Assembly (NCBI GenBank): GCA_900547595.1
Contig: URHE01000027.1
Coordinates: 1 to 23,088 of the forward strand
From: an uncultured Desulfovibrio sp.
GTDB lineage: Bacteria > Desulfobacterota > Desulfovibrionia > Desulfovibrionales > Desulfovibrionaceae
DNA length: 23,088 nucleotides
Reading direction: 5' to 3'
The notes beneath the pieces were generated by a model, which did no database searches, was not told the DNA's origin, and saw only the letters and a program-made list of their open reading frames with translations. Made by a program: the position numbers and the translations under genes. Shown piece after piece: positions 1 through 8,043 of this stretch. The first letter of the stretch is position 1, and every line of letters starts with the position of its first letter.

Positions 1-1011
1 GTCCGCCAGCGCCCGGGCGGCGCCCGCCATGACGCGGGCATCGGCGGCAAGGCCCAGATAGTCGCCGGAGGCCAGCAGGAGCAGGTCGCGCCCGGCGTGG
101 CGCACGCGCGGGCCCGGCGCGCTCTCCAGCACGTCCATGCGCCGGTAGAGGCCCTCCGCCTTCAACCGGCCAAGGCGTTCCTCCACAAAGGCCCATTTGT
201 CCGGCGATGCCGCCGGAGCGGGCTCCGGCGCGGCTTCCTCCTCTCCTGCGGCCCCGGAAGCGGCAAAGGCGGGCGGCGGGGGCACCCGCTCCACAAGGAC
301 GGGGCGGCGCTCCAGAAAGGCCACGGTGGCGGCCACGGCCCCGCGCGGGCCCCGGTAGAGAAAGACGCGCCCCCCGCGCGGGATGCCGGGTTCCTTCAGG
401 CGCGCGATACGCACATACCCGAAGGCGGGGGAAGCCACATAGCCCGTCACATAGTCGGGGTCGTCCGAAATGCAGAGCTCGGCGATGATGTGGGGCGCGC
501 GGCATACCTTGGCGGCCAGCACCGCCGCTTCCAGATAGTGCTGTTTGCCGTCCGCGCCATTGCCGCCGGCCCCGTCCGCCATGTCCATGAGCGTGGCGCG
601 CACGCCGCGCTCCCGGTCAGGCTCCAGCCGCTCCAGGGTGTCGGCATCCACCAGCATGGCCCCGCGCATGGGTTCGCTGGCGAGGAGCAGGCCGATGACG
701 GCCTCCGGCGCCGCCACGCCCGCCTGCCGCAGCAGCCCGGCGGCAAGACGCAGGCCCTCGGCCGGCGTGGCGCAGTCCAGCGCGCGGGCGGGCAGGGCGG
801 GCACACGCAGGATAGCCGCGTCGTCCAGCTCCTCGATGGTGATATGGATGGTGTCCGGGCGTCCCTTGCCATGCTGGAGAGCCCTGCGGGCAAGGTCATG
901 CGCCAGTGTCGGGACGCCGGTCTGTCCGGTGATGCGTTCCGCGCCGGAAATATGCTCGGGGCGCCCGTGCGCGACGGCGCGGGACGCGCGCATGCGGATG
1001 CTGTAGCGCAT
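1..1011 (-). CDS. bioW: 6-carboxyhexanoate-CoA ligase / 8-amino-7-oxononanoate synthase fusion (BioW-BioF), 3' end outside window
   Basis: This protein should activate pimelate with ATP and CoA (BioW part) and then condense pimeloyl-CoA with alanine (BioF part), the first two steps of biotin synthesis in the cytoplasm. The 337 visible residues begin with the BioW signature RMRAS (7-10 region) and HISGAER (20-26). BioW sequence continues to about residue 247, followed by an Ala/Pro/Glu-rich linker (about 248-272). From residue 273 the sequence resembles the BioF N-terminus (LKAEGLYR, then LASGDYLGLA). The frame stays open to the window edge, so the PLP lysine region is not visible. The ATG at 1011 lies 20 bases after the livF stop, so it is probably co-transcribed with the liv genes; no strong Shine-Dalgarno is visible. 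BioW is firm. The fusion rests on about 65 BioF-like residues and is very likely. Confidence 0.85.
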   Translation of the reverse strand, partial: MRYSIRMRASRAVAHGRPEHISGAERITGQTGVPTLAHDLARRALQHGKGRPDTIHITIEELDDAAILRVPALPARALDCATPAEGLRLAAGLLRQAGVAAPEAVIGLLLASEPMRGAMLVDADTLERLEPDRERGVRATLMDMADGAGGNGADGKQHYLEAAVLAAKVCRAPHIIAELCISDDPDYVTGYVASPAFGYVRIARLKEPGIPRGGRVFLYRGPRGAVAATVAFLERRPVLVERVPPPPAFAASGAAGEEEAAPEPAPAASPDKWAFVEERLGRLKAEGLYRRMDVLESAPGPRVRHAGRDLLLLASGDYLGLAADARVMAGAARALAD

Positions 1012-1031
1012 GGGGTCAGGCTGTCCGCGAT

Positions 1032-1754
1032 CTATCCGCCAAGATAGGCTTCCTTGACCTTGGGGTCTTCCAGCAGTTCCCGGCCCGGCCCTTCCAGCAC
1101 CACGCGCCCCACTTCGAGGATATAGGCGTAGTTGGCCACGGAAAGCGCGGCATAGGCGTTCTGCTCCACCAGGAGCACCGTCTTGCCGTCCTCGTTGATC
1201 TTGCGGATGATGCCGAAGATCTCGCGCACCAGAAGCGGCGCCAGGCCGAGCGAGGGCTCGTCGAGCATGAGCAGGTCCGGGCGGCTCATGAGCGCGCGGC
1301 CCACGGCCAGCATCTGCTGCTCGCCGCCGGAAAGAGTGCCGCCCTTTTGCCAGGAGCGCTCGCGCAGACGCGGAAACAGGGAGTAGACCCACTCCATGTC
1401 GCTGGCGATGCCGTCCTTGTCGTCGCGCGAATAGGCGCCGAGCAGGAGGTTCTCCTCCACCGTGAGGTGGGGGAGGATGCGCCGCCCCTCCGGCGACAGG
1501 GCGATGCCCCGGCGTACCATGTCCTCCGGCCGGAGGCCCATGAGCGAGACCTGCGCCTCGCCGGCATGGCGCCGGAACAGTATCTCGCCGCTGATGGTCT
1601 TGTTCAGCCCGGCCACGGAGCGGATGATGCTGCTCTTGCCCGCGCCGTTGGCCCCGATGAGGGTGACGATGGCCCCGTGCGGGATGGAGAGGCTCACGCC
1701 CTGGACCGCCTGGATGCCGCCATAGCGGACGTGAAGGTCCTTGATTTCAAGCAT
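1032..1754 (-). CDS. livF: Branched-chain amino acid ABC transporter ATP-binding protein LivF
   Basis: This is one of the two cytoplasmic ATPases that power the LIV-type importer. The 240 residues carry Walker A GANGAGKSS (34-42), the ABC signature LSGGEQQ (141-147), Walker B LLMLDEP (161-167) and the switch region VEQN (196-199), in the usual spacing and at the usual family length. The ATG at 1754 is preferred over an upstream in-frame start because it begins MLEIKDLHVRYGG, the standard family N-terminus, and because it overlaps the livG stop by eight bases. It is the last transporter gene of the operon; bioW-bioF follows 20 bases later. Confidence 0.95.
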   Translation of the reverse strand: MLEIKDLHVRYGGIQAVQGVSLSIPHGAIVTLIGANGAGKSSIIRSVAGLNKTISGEILFRRHAGEAQVSLMGLRPEDMVRRGIALSPEGRRILPHLTVEENLLLGAYSRDDKDGIASDMEWVYSLFPRLRERSWQKGGTLSGGEQQMLAVGRALMSRPDLLMLDEPSLGLAPLLVREIFGIIRKINEDGKTVLLVEQNAYAALSVANYAYILEVGRVVLEGPGRELLEDPKVKEAYLGG

Positions 1755-2565
1755 GGTGCACCGCCACGTCCTCGCCAAGGTAGGCGCGGATGACAAGGGG
1801 ATCGTTGCGCACCGCCTCGGGCGTGCCCTCGGCGATGAGCGCGCCGTACTCCATGACCCAGATATATTCGCACACGCCCATGACCACCTTCATGTCATGC
1901 TCGATGAGCAGGATGGTGAGCCGGAACTCGTCGCGGATATGGCCGATGAAGTGCATGAGTTCAAGGCTTTCCTGCGGGTTCATGCCCGCCGCGGGTTCGT
2001 CCAGCAGGAGCAGGCGCGGCTCCGTGGCGAGGGCGCGGGCGATCTCCAGACGGCGCTGCGCCCCGTAGGGCAGGCTGCCCGCCGTTTCGTCCAGCTGGTC
2101 GGCCAGGTGGACGCGCTCGGCCAGCTCGCGGCCCTTGGCGCGCAGTTCCGCCTCTTCGCGGTAAAAGCGCGGCAGGCCCAGGGGGGCCATCCACCAGGGG
2201 CAGTGGCGGCGCACATGGCAGCCCACCATGATGTTTTCCAGCACGGTCATCTGGGGCGAGAGCCGGATATTCTGAAAGGTGCGCGCCATGCCCAGGCGGC
2301 AGATCTCATAGGGCTGCCTGCCCCTGATGCCCGCGCCGCCGAAGCTGATCTCGCCTTCCTGCGGGGTGTAGAAGCCGGAAAGCACGTTGAACACCGTGGT
2401 CTTGCCCGCGCCGTTGGGCCCGATGATGCCCGCGATGGCCCCCGCCGGCAGGGCGAGGCTGAGGTCGCTCACGGCGGTGACGCCGCCAAAACGCATGGTC
2501 ACGCCGCGCGCCAGCAGGAGGGCCCCGGCGTAGTCCGGGGGCTGGGGAAGGACGAAGCCGTTCAT
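1747..2565 (-). CDS. livG: Branched-chain amino acid ABC transporter ATP-binding protein LivG
   Basis: This is the second ATPase of the LIV importer, 272 residues. It has Walker A GPNGAGKTT (49-57), the LivG-typical RTFQNIRL Q-loop segment, a variant ABC signature LPYGAQRR (LivG proteins commonly depart from LSGGQ), Walker B LLLLDEP and the switch histidine in IEHDMKVVM. The ATG at 2565 has a good Shine-Dalgarno (AAGGAG) and overlaps the livM stop as ATGA. The open frame extends further upstream, but that part reads as low-complexity shadow of livM. The C-terminus overlaps livF. Confidence 0.95.
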   Translation of the reverse strand: MNGFVLPQPPDYAGALLLARGVTMRFGGVTAVSDLSLALPAGAIAGIIGPNGAGKTTVFNVLSGFYTPQEGEISFGGAGIRGRQPYEICRLGMARTFQNIRLSPQMTVLENIMVGCHVRRHCPWWMAPLGLPRFYREEAELRAKGRELAERVHLADQLDETAGSLPYGAQRRLEIARALATEPRLLLLDEPAAGMNPQESLELMHFIGHIRDEFRLTILLIEHDMKVVMGVCEYIWVMEYGALIAEGTPEAVRNDPLVIRAYLGEDVAVHHA

Positions 2566-3611
2566 GCGTTGCTCCTTCCCGCGCCCCGCCGGAAAAAGGC
2601 GAAGATGCGGTTCCAGGTCAGCTCGCGCGTGCCCATGATGCCTTCCCGGCGCTTGAGGATGATGGCGAGCAGCACCACCGAAAAGACCACCATGCGCATG
2701 CCGGGGATGCCGGGCAGCTCCACGATGCCGAGGTCCATGGGCTCTTCGAGGAAGCGGAGCCATTCAAGCAGGATGGTGATGACCGTGGCCCCGAGGATGC
2801 TGCCCGTGAGCGAGCCCAGGCCGCCCGCCACCACGAACATGAGCACGTTGAAGGTCAGGAGGAAGTTGAACATCTTGGGGTCGATGGTCGAAAGGTGGCT
2901 GCCCAGCAGGGCGCCGCCGATGCCGGCGAAAAACGCGCCGATGCAGAAGGAGAGCACCTTGTACTGGAACACATTGATGCCCATGACGCTGGCCGCGATC
3001 TCGTTGTCCCGGATGCAGCGCAGCACATTGCCGAAATTGCTGTAGCAGAGGCGCGCCAGCACGATGAGCGTGAACAGCGCCCAGCCGTAGCAGACCAGCA
3101 GCGTGGCGTGGCCGGGGATGCCCTTGATGCCCAGCGAGCCGTTGGTGATGGGCGTGGCGTTGACGATGAGCACGCGGATGATCTCGGCAAAGGCGAGCGT
3201 GGCCATGCCGAGGTAGTCATCGCCCAGGCGCAGCACCGGCACGGCGATGAAGATGGCGAAGATGCCCGCGAACAGGCCGCCGCCGAGCACCGAGACCCAG
3301 AACGGCGTGAGCAGGTCGGAGAAGGGCCAGATGATGGGCTCCAGTATCCACATGATCTCCTTCTGCGCGGGCGGCAGGATGCAGAGCGCGGAAACATAGG
3401 CCCCGATGGCGATAAAGCCCGCGTGGCCGAGGGAAAAGAGCCCGGTGAACCCGTAAATGAGATTGAGCGAGAGCGCCAGGATGATATTGATGAAGATGAG
3501 CTTGGCGATATATATCTGGTAATCGCCCAAAAACGCCTCGGCCTGCCAGAGGACCACGCCGAACAGGAGCATGGCCGCGATGCTGAGGAGGGTGTTGCGG
3601 TCGAAACGCAT
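2562..3611 (-). CDS. livM: Branched-chain amino acid ABC transporter permease LivM
   Basis: This is one of the two inner-membrane permeases of the LIV importer, 349 residues. It starts MRFDRNTLLSIAAMLLFG and is a string of hydrophobic segments; LNLIYGFTGLFSLGHAGF is the typical LivM motif near the first third, and the GGLGSLTGSILGA segment near the C-terminus is also family-typical. The ATG at 3611 overlaps the livH stop (TGATG), which decides the start. A longer open frame to 4124 is antisense-like filler overlapping livH. The gene is translationally coupled to livH upstream and livG downstream. Confidence 0.95.
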   Translation of the reverse strand: MRFDRNTLLSIAAMLLFGVVLWQAEAFLGDYQIYIAKLIFINIILALSLNLIYGFTGLFSLGHAGFIAIGAYVSALCILPPAQKEIMWILEPIIWPFSDLLTPFWVSVLGGGLFAGIFAIFIAVPVLRLGDDYLGMATLAFAEIIRVLIVNATPITNGSLGIKGIPGHATLLVCYGWALFTLIVLARLCYSNFGNVLRCIRDNEIAASVMGINVFQYKVLSFCIGAFFAGIGGALLGSHLSTIDPKMFNFLLTFNVLMFVVAGGLGSLTGSILGATVITILLEWLRFLEEPMDLGIVELPGIPGMRMVVFSVVLLAIILKRREGIMGTRELTWNRIFAFFRRGAGRSNA

Positions 3612-4504
3612 CAGATTTTTTCCTCCATGCGCTCGCCGAGCAGGCCCGTGGGTTTCACCAGCAGGACGAGGACGAGGAGGATGAAGGCGAAGGCGTCGCG
3701 GTAGCCGGAAAGCTCCGGCATGAAGGCCACGGTCATGATCTCCACAAAGCCCAGTGCCACGCCGCCGAGCACCGCGCCCTCGATGGAGCCGATGCCGCCG
3801 AATACCGCCGCGATGAAGGCCTTGAGGCCGGGCATGACGCCCATGTAGGGGTGCACCTGCGGATAGCGCAGCGCCCACATGATGCCCGCGGCCGCCGCCA
3901 GCGCCGAGCCCAGGCCGAAGGTCAGGGCGATGACGTTGTCCACCCTGACGCCCAGGAGGCGCGTGGTCTCGATGTCCTTGGAGATGGCGCGCATGGCGAG
4001 GCCCGGCTTGGTGCGGTAGACGATATAGAGCAGCATGCAGACCAGGATGATGGTCATGCCCGGCACAAAGGCGGCCAGATGGGTGATGCGCAGGTTGCCG
4101 ATCTGCCAGGCGTTGGTCAGCCATTCGGGCTGGAGCACGGGCCGGGGCTGGCCCGTGAAGATGACCACGGCCAGGCTCTCGATGAGAAAAGAGACGGCGA
4201 TGGCGCTGATGAGCGCGGAGATGCGCGGCGCGTCGCGCAGGGGCCGGTAGGCCACCCGGTCGATGAGCACGCCGAGCAGCCCGGCGCCGAGGACGGAAAT
4301 GACCGCGGCCACGCCCCAGGGCCAGCCGAAGGCGAAGGTGCCGAAAAAGATGAAGTAGGCGCCCACCATGAGAATGTCGCCGTGCGCGAAGTTGATGAGG
4401 CGCAAAATGCCGTAGACCATGGTGTAGCCGATGGCGATGAGCGCGTAGAGCGAGCCAAGGGTCAGGGCGTTGAAGCAGTGCTGGAGAAACATCTCAAAGC
4501 TCAT
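3611..4504 (-). CDS. livH: Branched-chain amino acid ABC transporter permease LivH
   Basis: This is the partner permease of LivM, 297 residues, predicted to be polytopic in the inner membrane. The N-terminus (FNALTLGSLYALIAIGYTMVYG, then LRLINFAHGDILMVGAY) is the hallmark LivH sequence. The start at 4504 is preceded by AGAGGTGG, a usable ribosome binding site. The gene lies 83 bases downstream of livJ, and a strong stem-loop sits in that gap, so the permease/ATPase genes may be expressed at a lower level than the binding protein. Confidence 0.95.
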   Translation of the reverse strand: MSFEMFLQHCFNALTLGSLYALIAIGYTMVYGILRLINFAHGDILMVGAYFIFFGTFAFGWPWGVAAVISVLGAGLLGVLIDRVAYRPLRDAPRISALISAIAVSFLIESLAVVIFTGQPRPVLQPEWLTNAWQIGNLRITHLAAFVPGMTIILVCMLLYIVYRTKPGLAMRAISKDIETTRLLGVRVDNVIALTFGLGSALAAAAGIMWALRYPQVHPYMGVMPGLKAFIAAVFGGIGSIEGAVLGGVALGFVEIMTVAFMPELSGYRDAFAFILLVLVLLVKPTGLLGERMEEKI

Positions 4505-4529
4505 GGGCCACCTCTGCGGCGGGGTGCGG

Positions 4530-4569
4530 AAAACGCGGCGCCCGGCCCCGATGGGAGCGCGGGCGCCGC
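4530..4569 (-). terminator. Stem-loop between livJ and livH (partial terminator or mRNA-stability hairpin)
   Basis: A perfect 10-bp stem (arms 4535-4544 and 4560-4569) with a 15-base loop is followed on the minus strand by GTTTTCC. It lies just after the livJ stop. The short T run suggests partial termination or 3'-end protection, which would favour binding-protein transcripts over the membrane components. The structure is seen directly; its function is inferred. Confidence 0.5.
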
Positions 4570-4587
4570 TGAAACTGCCGCTGCCGC

Positions 4588-5742
4588 TTATTTGGGCGTC
4601 ACTTCGCCCACATAGACGCGCTTGCCGTCCTTGTATTCGATGATGCCCACGGGCATTTCCGCGTCGTGGGTGGCGTTGATGGAGAGCTTGCCGAGGGCGG
4701 TGGGCAGTTCCACGGTCTCGGCAAGGGCCTTGGCGATGGCCTCGGGTTCGGCCTTGCCCGCGCGCTTGATGGCGTCGAGGATGAGGAAGTAGCAGTTGTA
4801 GCCGAGCGCGCCGTTCACGTTGGTATCCTTGTCGGGATAGGCCTTCTTCCAGGCTTCGGTGAAGCGTTTGGCCTCCGCGCTCATGTTGGCCATGGTGGGG
4901 TCATAGGGGAAGGTGGTGTGCAGGAAGCCCTCCACCGCCTTGCCGCCCAGCTTGACCGTGTCCGGATTGTCCATGGCGTCCGCGCCCATGAGGCGGAACT
5001 TGGCGCCGAGCTCGCGCGCCTGCTTCATGATGATGGCGCCTTCGGCGAAGTAGGCGGGCATGAAGACGATGTCCGGGTTCTTGGCGATGAGCTCGGTGAG
5101 CTGGGCCGTGAAGTCCTGGTCGCCGGAGCTGTACTTGAGGTTGGCCACCACTTCGCCGCCGAGCTTCTTGAAGGAGCGGGTGAAGAAGTTGGACAGGCCC
5201 ACGGCGTAGTCATTGGTCATGTCCATGAGCACGGCGGCCTTGTTGAAGCCCAGGTTCTCCTTGGCGTAGGTGGCCGCGGCCGCGCCCTGGTAGGGGTCGA
5301 TGAAGCAGGCGCGGAAGTAGTACTTCTTGCCCTGGGTCACGAGCGGGTTGGTGCAGGAGGTGCCCACGCCGGGAACCCTGGCCTTTTCGCCGATCTCGGC
5401 GCCGGCCATGGCCAGCGAGGAGCCGTAGGTGCCGATGAAGGCCACGACCTTGTCGCGCTCGATGAGGCGCTTGACCGCGTTGGCGGCCTCCACCTTGTCG
5501 GACTTGTTGTCCACCACCACGAGCTCCACGGGGCGGCCCAGCACTTCGGGCATTTCCTTGTGGGCCAGGCGCACGCCCTCCAGCTCAAGCTGGCCGCCGA
5601 AGGCGTTCTGGCCGGTGAGCGGCAGGTAGACGCCGATCTTGATGGGGGCCTTGTCCGCGGCGGCGTCGGCCGCCAGGGTGGCCTGGGCGCCGAAGCCCAG
5701 GACAAGCGCCGCGAAGAGCGCGAGGGTCTTGCCGAATTTCAT
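4588..5742 (-). CDS. livJ: Branched-chain amino acid ABC transporter periplasmic substrate-binding protein
   Basis: This is the periplasmic receptor that delivers leucine/isoleucine/valine-type or related ligands to LivHM. The 384 residues begin with a Sec signal peptide (MKFGKTLALFAALVLGFGAQATLA, probable cleavage near residue 24). The mature protein starts PIKIGVYLPLTGQNAFGG, followed by a Peripla_BP_6 fold (GVRLAHKE, VAFIGTYGSSLAMAGAEIGEKARVPGVG). A strong Shine-Dalgarno (GGAGG) sits about six bases before the ATG at 5742. It is the first gene of the liv operon. The ligand cannot be decided from sequence; with paaK next door, aromatic amino acids are possible. Confidence 0.93.
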   Translation of the reverse strand: MKFGKTLALFAALVLGFGAQATLAADAAADKAPIKIGVYLPLTGQNAFGGQLELEGVRLAHKEMPEVLGRPVELVVVDNKSDKVEAANAVKRLIERDKVVAFIGTYGSSLAMAGAEIGEKARVPGVGTSCTNPLVTQGKKYYFRACFIDPYQGAAAATYAKENLGFNKAAVLMDMTNDYAVGLSNFFTRSFKKLGGEVVANLKYSSGDQDFTAQLTELIAKNPDIVFMPAYFAEGAIIMKQARELGAKFRLMGADAMDNPDTVKLGGKAVEGFLHTTFPYDPTMANMSAEAKRFTEAWKKAYPDKDTNVNGALGYNCYFLILDAIKRAGKAEPEAIAKALAETVELPTALGKLSINATHDAEMPVGIIEYKDGKRVYVGEVTPK

Positions 5743-5932
5743 GCGTTTCCTCCGAAAGGTTGGGGCGTGTCCGCCGGATCGACGCGCAAGGCGTCAGGGG
5801 AGCATCGCGCTCCCGGAGCCGGAAGGCCGATGTGACCAGGACGCGCCGGGACGGACGAAATCGCGCGACACGACGCGTCCGTGGCGGCATTTCGCCGGAA
5901 GCTGCCGGTGGCTGCCGGGAGAGGGACGCCCA

Positions 5933-5961
5933 AGCATACTCCAGCCCGCGCGGGCGCGCAA
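5933..5961 (-). promoter_or_regulatory. Candidate sigma-70 promoter for livJ
   Basis: On the minus strand, TTGCGC (5961-5956) and TATGCT (5938-5933) are separated by 17 bases, four of six matches in each box. It lies about 190 bases upstream of the livJ start and directly after the stem-loop behind paaK. Apart from these two elements, the 314-base gap 5743-6056 shows no gene; one further short hairpin (GGGAG/CTCCC near 5797) is visible. This is a by-eye call. Confidence 0.35.
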
Positions 5962-6002
5962 TCAGAAATCCGGACGCGGCGCGCGGGGGATTTCCGTCCG
6001 GA
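5960..6002 (-). terminator. Candidate terminator downstream of paaK
   Basis: The arms TCCGGACG (5969-5976) and CGTCCGGA (5995-6002) can pair on the minus strand, followed by ATTTCTGATT. The loop is long (18 bases), and GAAATCC/GGATTTC offers an alternative pairing. It would separate the paaK transcript from the livJ promoter that follows immediately. The T run is weak. Confidence 0.35.
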
Positions 6003-6056
6003 AGCGTCCCCCGCCATGTGCCGGCGGCGTGCGCGGAAGGCGCCGGGAGGCGCGGG

Positions 6057-7361
6057 TCAGCGCTCCGCGCGGCGGTCCACGATGCGCTTGGCCTTGCCCT
6101 CGGAGCGCTCGATGGAATGCGGCTCCATGAGGCGCACGCGGGCGGTCACGCCGAGATATTCCTTGATATTCTTGGCAAGGCCGCGCTCAAGGCTCTGGAG
6201 CTTGCGGATCTCGTCGGCGAAATTGGCCTCGTCCACCTCAACGCGGACTTCCAGGGTGTCCAGATTGCCCTCGCGGTCCACGACGATCTGGTAATTATGG
6301 CTCAGGCCGTCGCTTTCCAGCACCAGGGTCTCGATCTGCTGCGGGAAGACGTTGACGCCGCGGATGATGAGCATGTCGTCGCTTCTGCCCGCCAGCCGCG
6401 CGATGCGGGCATGGGTGCGTCCGCAGGCGCAGGGCGTGTAGTCCAGGCTCGTGAGGTCGCGCGTGCGGTAGCGGATGAGGGGCACGCCTTCCTTGGTCAG
6501 GGTGGTGAGCACCAGTTCGCCGGTCTCGCCCTCGGGCAGGCGCTCGCCGCTCACGGGGTCGATGATCTCCGGCAGGAAGTGGTCCTCCCAGATGTGGAGG
6601 CCCTGCCTGGCATCGGCGCACTCCATGGCCACGCCCGGGCCCATGACTTCGGAAAGGCCGTAGATGTTGCAGGCCGTGATGCCCATCTTCTCCTCCATGT
6701 CGCGGCGCATGGCCTCGCTCCACGGTTCGGCGCCGAAAACGCCGATGCGCAGGGGCAGGGCGCGGAAGTCCACGCCGGTCTCCTGCCCGGCCTCCCAGAG
6801 ATGGAGGGCGAAGGAGGGGGTGCAGCAGAGCACCGTGGCCCCGAAATCGCGCATGAGCTGCGCCTGGCGGCGTGTGGCCCCGCCCGAGGCGGGCACCACG
6901 GTGGCGCCCACGCGCTCGGCCCCGCCGTGCGCGCCGAGGCCGCCGGTGAAGAGGCCGTAGCCGTAGGCCACATGCACCACGTCCGAGCGGGTGACGCCCG
7001 CGGCTGACAGGCTGCGCGCCGCGAGCTCCGCCCAGTTGTCGAGGTCGCGCGCCGTGTAGCCCGACACCACGGCCTTGCCCGTGGTGCCGCTGGAGGCGTG
7101 CAGGCGCACGATGTTCTCGCGCGGCACCGCGAAGAGGCCGTAGGGGTAGTGATCGCGCAGGTCCTGCTTTTCGGTGAAGGGCAGGTGGCGCACATCGTCC
7201 AGGCTCTTGATGTCCGCCGGGGTCAGGCCGATCTCGTCGAACGCGGCGCGGTAAAAGGGCACGTTGGCATAGGCGCGGTTGCAGACATCGCGGAGGCGGC
7301 GCAGTTGCAGCGCCTCCAGCTCCTCCCTCGGCAGGGTCTCCTGGCGGATATTGAACAGCAC
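6057..7361 (-). CDS. paaK: Phenylacetate-CoA ligase
   Basis: This enzyme should form aryl-acetyl-CoA from phenylacetate or a related arylacetate, ATP and CoA in the cytoplasm. The 434 residues match the usual length of anaerobic-type PaaK. Visible motifs are the P-loop HASSGTTGK (88-96), FGAEPWSE (209-216), the aromatic YGLSEVMGPG (234-243), LIRYRTRDL (295-303), CACGRTHARIARLAGRSDDMLIIRGVNVFP (start near 311) and a C-terminal SEGKAKR that supplies the adenylation lysine. The start is a GTG at 7361 with GAGGAG upstream. In anaerobes such ligases often partner indolepyruvate oxidoreductase in aromatic amino acid oxidation. That partner is not visible here, so the substrate is inferred. Confidence 0.93.
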   Translation of the reverse strand: MLFNIRQETLPREELEALQLRRLRDVCNRAYANVPFYRAAFDEIGLTPADIKSLDDVRHLPFTEKQDLRDHYPYGLFAVPRENIVRLHASSGTTGKAVVSGYTARDLDNWAELAARSLSAAGVTRSDVVHVAYGYGLFTGGLGAHGGAERVGATVVPASGGATRRQAQLMRDFGATVLCCTPSFALHLWEAGQETGVDFRALPLRIGVFGAEPWSEAMRRDMEEKMGITACNIYGLSEVMGPGVAMECADARQGLHIWEDHFLPEIIDPVSGERLPEGETGELVLTTLTKEGVPLIRYRTRDLTSLDYTPCACGRTHARIARLAGRSDDMLIIRGVNVFPQQIETLVLESDGLSHNYQIVVDREGNLDTLEVRVEVDEANFADEIRKLQSLERGLAKNIKEYLGVTARVRLMEPHSIERSEGKAKRIVDRRAER

Positions 7362-7519
7362 GGCTTGCTCCTCGTGTCTGGGCGCAAAAATTCCGCGCGG
7401 AATCTTTGCGGGATCGTTCGCGGAAAAACGGCCAAATGTCTCTTTGCCCTATGCCCCAATGCGTGGCCGCGGTCAATACGGGCGCCCGGCGTCCCCCGGG
7501 CGCGGAAGGGCGCAAACCA

Positions 7520-7548
7520 TTGCCCTTGGCCCTGCTTTGGGGTATAGG
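7520..7548 (+). promoter_or_regulatory. Candidate sigma-70 promoter for rsfS-gpmI, nearly leaderless
   Basis: TTGCCC (7520-7525), a 17-base spacer and TATAGG (7543-7548) form a plausible promoter. The rsfS ATG at 7555 lies only six bases past the -10 box, so the transcript would start at or just after the annotated ATG. Either the mRNA is leaderless, the true rsfS start is internal (the first 37 residues are low complexity), or this is not the promoter. An 8-bp GC hairpin (7482-7489 / 7496-7503) lies just upstream. Nothing else stands out in the 193-base gap with paaK. Confidence 0.35.
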
Positions 7549-7554
7549 GCGCCC

Positions 7555-8043
7555 ATGAAGGATACCGCCGTTTCCGTCCCCACAGGGACCCCCGAGATGT
7601 CCCCCGGCGCAGCCGCCGGGACCGCCCTTTCCCCCGGGACCCCCGCCGGACGCGCCGTCCCCCTTGCAGGCCGGCTGGAGGCGCTGCGCGCCTTTCTTGA
7701 GGACCACAAGGCCGAAGACGTCGTGACGCTGGAGCTTGATGAAAACGCCTTTGCCGAGGCCATGCTTGTGGCCACGGCGGGCTCCATGCGTCACGCCCAG
7801 AGCCTGGCCGACGGCGTGGCCGAACTCTGCCGCGAGCGCGGCTTCGAGTGCCTGCGCCTGGAGGGCTACGCCGCCGCGCAATGGATACTTGCGGACTGCA
7901 ACGACATCATCGTCCACATCCTGCTCGGGCCCGCGCGCGAGCTGTACCGGCTGGAGGACCTGTGGGGCCGCGCCGCCCGCGGCGGCGCCGCGCCGTCCCG
8001 CGCCGCCCATGCCGCTGTTTCCGCCAGGGAGGACCATTCATGA
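7555..8043 (+). CDS. rsfS: Ribosomal silencing factor RsfS (Iojap/DUF143 family)
   Basis: RsfS binds ribosomal protein uL14 and blocks 30S-50S joining, slowing translation under starvation. The protein is 162 residues. A Pro/Thr/Ala/Gly-rich stretch (1-37) is followed by the Iojap fold: KAEDVVTLEL (52-61), a variable middle, EGYAAAQWILADCNDIIVHILL (about 103-124) and the diagnostic RELYRLEDLW (128-137). The Ala/Gly-rich tail is also unusual. The start at 7555 lacks a clear Shine-Dalgarno; an internal start before residue 38 is possible. Its stop overlaps the gpmI start as ATGA, so the two are coupled. Confidence 0.88.
   Translation: MKDTAVSVPTGTPEMSPGAAAGTALSPGTPAGRAVPLAGRLEALRAFLEDHKAEDVVTLELDENAFAEAMLVATAGSMRHAQSLADGVAELCRERGFECLRLEGYAAAQWILADCNDIIVHILLGPARELYRLEDLWGRAARGGAAPSRAAHAAVSAREDHS

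Noticed and set aside
97..1047. Long plus-strand open frame over the bioW-bioF region
   Set aside because: Rich in His/Arg/Gly/Ala and without family features. It is the antisense shadow of the BioW-BioF frame, which is open to the window edge.
1741..4615. Several long plus-strand open frames opposite the liv genes
   Set aside because: High GC at third positions leaves antisense frames open. The minus-strand frames carry the ABC motifs and tightly overlapping starts.
6295..8037. 580-residue minus-strand open frame across paaK and rsfS
   Set aside because: Low-complexity Arg/Gly/Ala/Pro sequence in the wrong frame for paaK and antisense to rsfS.
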